DNA from: Nectonema munidae
Taxonomy: Eukaryota; Nematomorpha; Nectonematoida; Nectonematidae
DNA length: 64,000 nt
Direction: 5' to 3'
Assembly: GCA_030549495.1 (NCBI GenBank)
Contig: JAUIRK010000885.1
Coordinates: 930,001 to 994,000 of the forward strand
In this document: positions 60,331 to 64,000 of the stretch, piece by piece
Numbering within the stretch: the stretch's first letter is position 1
Layout of the letters: every line of letters begins with the position of its first letter
The notes under the pieces: model-generated
What the model was told of the DNA's origin: nothing
What the model saw: only the letters and a program-made list of their open reading frames with translations
Database searches by the model: none
Program-made: the position numbers and the translations under genes

Positions 60331-61578
60331 AAATATATCTAAGCGTTTGAAGATAGCAATATTCTAACTGCTTATGGTGTTTACACTTAAAGATTTTTGC
60401 GAGTCACACTCTTGCTGTTGAAGGTTTGTTCTCATTATGCTAAGATGTGAGTGCGTAAGCACGATTATTTATTACTGTTTCATTGAGCGCATATATTTCT
60501 AAAAGATAAGAAAGGCGAATCTTTAAAGGTGTTTACATTATGTCCTCTGAACATAAAAATGTACATAGTAGCAGCGTTGAAAAATAGTGCATCTGTAATG
60601 TTACCCTTACCATAACCCTAATGAGAGTTCCAGGACCACGGTCTAGATAGCCAGTTGTAATTTTTGGGCTTTCAAAATCGAAAAAAGGGTCCCTAGAGCC
60701 CTTTTCTATATATAAAAAAAGTGAACACACTATCCGATGCAGAATCGCCCGCTCTTTCGAATGGCGCAGCTTTCAAATTCGTAAATAGTGACGTTTTAGA
60801 GAAACAACGCTTCAAAGTCAAAAAACATGAAATTTTGGAGGTTTTTTGGACATAAAACGAAAAGTATAGGAACGATTGTAAAATATATTATGCAGAAAGT
60901 AGCTTAGACAATTCTCTACAAGATAGTCAATCAAGTTTCAAGTTGCTGGGATAAATATAAGTATCTTTTCTAAAGGCATAAAAAGATTTGACTTTTTTCC
61001 AAAAATGACCAAACTCGAAAGTTTCATCGCTTGTAGAAAAGATATTTCAAATCGAAATAAAATACTTACGGTGCCAAAAATATAGCAAATTGTCAATCGG
61101 TCAGTTAGAATGGTTTTCTCTAAAAAAGTTAGTCTAGTAACAATTTCCAAATTTTTTAGGCATAACTATGAACTCTAAAAATTTCATGTTATGATTAACC
61201 CGGGGCTTGAAGACCATGAGTATCAATTAAAAAACTACAATAAATAAACAAAAATGGATGGCAGATTTGGAATCTAGAGTTTCGAATTGAGTTATATAAG
61301 AATTTATAGAATATAAATATAAAAAAATATTTTCAATTAACAGTTAGCCCGAGTCTCGAAGCCATGACTTATATGACCTAGGGGCCCAATTAAAAAAATG
61401 GCACTTTTTAACCCAACCCAAAATTTTATAATTCTTTTAAATCATTTAATATATTATTATGGAGAATATAAACAAGTAAGATAGTGTTAGTTTACCAATG
61501 TATAAAATTAAAAAATCAGAAGAATGTCCAATTTGTTTAAAAACACAATAAAGAGATTAAAGCGACATCTTTCGACCG
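60331..61578. other. A+T-rich stretch with TTAA-type direct repeats
   Basis: No exon was seen. TTAACCCGGGGCTTGAAGAC (from 61195) and TTAGCCCGAGTCTCGAAGCC (from about 61340) are diverged direct copies that resemble the starts of TTAA elements. No inverted partner was recognised. Confidence 0.45.
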
Positions 61579-61965
61579 TTAACCCTATTAGTGACGGCCT
61601 ATTTTCATTTCCTCAGTGACGGGGGGGGGGGGGCATAGTATATTTCCAATGTATAAATACTAGTGTGTTTGTTAGAATAAACACACTTCTCTGGCTTTCA
61701 ATAAAGTGTACCTTCTTTATTGATTGATATATGACAGCTCAAATAAAAAAAACTTTAGTTTAAATGGTTATACAAAGTTTTTTTTACACATATATTATAC
61801 CCATTTTCAAGTGTGCTGAACACGATGATCACGTTTATTTTTTTAAAAATCAATCTAACCTGTCAAAATTAATAAATTGATCTCAACTTAAAAAGTTTTC
61901 TATTTATATACACCCGTTTTCATGAATACAATAATGGTCACGTTTATTAACATTTTTGATACCGT

Positions 61966-62340
61966 TTAACCGCCAATGGTCCACTTTTTACTTCATTGTT
62001 AAAATCGAAATTAAAAACAATGAAACATATTTTAGGTTCATTTTTTTTCTTAAGTTCAATTGAAAAGTCTTTGAGATACACAAATAAAACAAAAATAAAT
62101 AAAATGAATTTTTTTTATTAAAAATTATTAATTGATAAAAAAATTGTGAAATGGTAAAAAAAGTTAATTTTATAAAATCCAAATTCTAGAAAAAAATATT
62201 CGAGCAATTTTAAAATATCCTTACAGTTCATGACATACTATCCCTTATTTTTGTCACGAATGTGTTTCTGTAAAAATAAATTTGAATATGTCGCCATATT
62301 CTTTGAAAGTATTTAGGATCCACAAGTGGACCATTGGCGT
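61966..62340. mobile_element. nested MITE within piggyBac 2
   Basis: CGCCAATGGTCCACTT occurs at 61971-61986 and, inverted, at 62324-62339, a 16-bp perfect repeat. TTAA precedes the left end (61966-61969) but is not found at the right (tatc), so the family is uncertain. The interior is non-coding. Confidence 0.6.
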
Positions 62341-63010
62341 ATCGTGACAATGAAATATACCCTTTTTACACATAATTAGAAAAAACGATGAAAAAGTAAA
62401 TTTTTTCAACAGAGTTGATCATAATGATTGATATCTCTGTTTCTTTAGTTTCATGACGTTGAATGTTGTACTTTCAAAAATATAACCTCTTGATTTATTG
62501 TGTGAAGACGCTAGCATGTCACTTTACATCAAATGTAAATGAATTGAATAAAATAATAAAACAGTATATTTACAATAATGATATCTTATTATAATGTAGG
62601 AATGAATGTGAAGCATGGAATTTGAATCAATAATTCTTGTATCATCAACATTTGTGAAGGTACATGTTCGCAGTACTGTATACATAATGATGATACGTAC
62701 AAAAAATTTTGCGCGTCATAGAAATGTTGAAAAAATAATAAAATAGATGAGTATCATTGTACTTTTATCATCAATTGATTTCAGTTTGCTAATATGTTTT
62801 CATGAAAATGAAGAGAACATAAAATAAGTTCCACATTTTTTGAAATAACTCTTTTTTATCATTCTCCTACTGCTCTTGCGCTTGCACCGTTTCTTCTTGT
62901 AAAGCTAAAAATATATCGACTTTTGTTAGTGTGGAGCCAACTTTTTTCGTTACAATACAACTACTACTTTTTTCTTTATTATTTTGCGTTTCATTGATTT
63001 TTCCGTCAAA

Positions 63011-64000
63011 ATGAAGTTCAAGCATTTATCTTCCGCTTTGGAGCACTTAGAAGAATATGAGATTCTGGAAAATGGCACTCCTATTGATTTAGTTATACTT
63101 CCTCCTGATGAAAACAATGTTGTTACCGACACCGAAGACATTGATGAAAATATGCTTGATACTTTTCCTCAAGATACATGCGGAGAAATAGAAGTAACAT
63201 ACCCTGAAGTAGAAGAAGATCAAGATAAAACCTGCAGATGAAAAAAAATGAAAAACTTTGATAATAATTAAGCTTCTTATTCACATGTCGATTGTCCTCA
63301 GCTAGCCGAAGACGTAGCTCATGATCCTATTGATTTTTTTTTCAAAGTTTTCCCAAAAGAATACATGGAAACAGTGGCAAAACTATCCACTTCTTATGCT
63401 AATCAAAAAAACGAAGCAATTGATCTAGATTGGAAGGACATAGGTATTTTTATCGGATTTGTTATTTTATCGGGGTATCATACATTGCCAAGAGAGGAAG
63501 ACTTTTGGTCGACTCAATTAGATCTTATGTCTCATTAGTGAGTCAGGTAATATCGAGAAATAGATTTCGAGAAATAAAGAAGTACTTTCATCTTGTCGAT
63601 AATACTAAAATTAATTTAGAAGACAAAATGGCAAAAGTAAGGCCTATTTATGAAATGTTAAACGCTAAATCTTTGAAGTTTAGTTCACTTTATGAAGAGA
63701 TAAGTATAGATGAATCGATAGTTCCTTATTATGGGCTTCATTCGTGTAAGCAGTTTATAAGAGGAAAACCTATTAGGTTTGGCTATAAAATATAGTGCAT
63801 GTGTTCCTCTTCTGGCTGCCCCTTGTCTTTACACATATATCAAGGTAAGGAGAGAGGTTCAAGTAAGATACCATTGGGCATGCAAGTTGTAGGAAACTTT
63901 GTCCAAACAATTGAAAACCCTTTAAAACATACATTCTATTTTGACAATTTTTTTACATCTTACACCCTCTTAAAAACATTGAGCGAAAAAGGTATAAAAG
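63011..64000 (+). pseudogene. piggyBac transposase 2, broken, partial
   Basis: The likely start is ATG at 63011 (MKFKHLSSALEHLEEYEILE). The acidic N-terminus contains DLVILPPDENNVVTDTEDID, in step with the other copy (NIIILPSN...). After stops near 63239 and 63270 comes DPIDFFFKVFPKEYMETVAK and [20 protein letters not shown]. Another stop lies at 63537. Then the frame 63430-63795 gives [19 protein letters not shown] with the first catalytic Asp and ends RFGYKI-TAG (63793-63795), at the same conserved Trp codon that is TGA in copy 1. The second Asp is visible in FYFDNFFTSYTLL (about 63940). The third Asp would lie beyond the window. Confidence 0.9.

Larger units (their letters stand above)
61579..64000 (+). 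mobile_element. piggyBac transposon 2 (PGBD3-like), runs off window
   Basis: TTAA at 61579-61582 is followed by CCCTATTAGTGACGG, the same terminal family as the array-bearing element at 35583. A G run (61621-61632) follows. The transposase begins at about 63011. The 5' non-coding part (about 1.4 kb) is long because another element lies inside it (about 61966-62340). The right end is beyond the window. Confidence 0.85.

Noticed and set aside
60600-60630. Telomere-like ACCCTTACCATAACCCTAA
   Set aside because: Only about three irregular units; no array.
1-64000. LTR retrotransposon, retrovirus or Polinton remnants
   Set aside because: No paired LTRs and no gag, integrase, envelope or capsid-like sequence was recognised. 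The only reverse transcriptase found belongs to a LINE.

Overview
The window is very A+T-rich eukaryotic DNA: long non-coding stretches, small spliced exons with GT/AG borders, and dense remains of cut-and-paste transposons (hAT, piggyBac, Tc1/mariner, pogo/Tigger, a Mutator-like MITE), one LINE and one Penelope-like fragment. The element mix and the muscle calponin-type gene fit an arthropod, perhaps a crustacean such as a sea louse. That assignment is inference; no species-specific marker was seen. I recognised no bacterial genes, rRNA, CRISPR array, LTR retroelement, retrovirus or Polinton.

Host genes. The best-supported gene is a calponin/transgelin (muscle protein 20) gene on the minus strand. 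I assembled it from four short exons: 32580 region (start codon), 22972-23111, 17345-17549 and 16753-16926. All splice sites obey GT/AG, all phases match, and the product is 189 residues. The gene covers about 15.8 kb because its introns are full of transposons. A second minus-strand gene is seen as two exons (59264-59355 and 59163-59215) that encode the second half of a cytochrome b5 haem domain; its other exons were not found. A candidate terminal exon for a cysteine-rich peptide lies at 47768-47848.

Layout. 1-8.8 kb: A+T-rich DNA with a pogo-like non-autonomous element (2976-4029) and transposon end remnants. 8.8-11.9 kb: a decayed hAT of the GTF2IRD2/ZBED5 type. 13.5-14.0 kb: a tRNA-like SINE head and a hAT MITE with an 8-bp target duplication. 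16.7-32.6 kb: the calponin gene; its introns hold a TTAA MITE, a Penelope remnant, two copies of one hAT family (called hAT-B here) and a young hAT with a perfect 8-bp duplication. 33.4-35.6 kb: a LINE (RT plus RNase H) on the minus strand. 35.6-37.5 kb: a piggyBac-type TTAA element filled with about ten tandem copies of a ~150-bp unit. 38.7-41.9 kb: Tigger and hAT pieces and a small TTAA MITE. 43.2-45.8 kb: hAT-B end plus a ZMYM1-like hAT. 45.8-54.9 kb: two ~0.85-kb inverted arms enclosing 6.8 kb that includes hAT, Tigger and Tc1 elements; one arm holds a 523-bp MITE with a 9-bp duplication. 56.1-58.0 kb and 61.6-64.0 kb: two PGBD3-like piggyBac transposons (the second runs off the window), with nested MITEs and the cytochrome b5 exons between them.

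The most unusual signal is a set of TTAA-flanked elements of different end sequence that share one layout: a short terminal inverted repeat, a perfect or near-perfect 15-24-bp palindrome beside only one of the two ends and, in the small ones, two copies of a GCAGACGA-like motif. Other points of note are the satellite grown inside one of these elements, stop codons at the same conserved tryptophan in both piggyBac transposases, and G/C homopolymer runs marking hAT-type ends.
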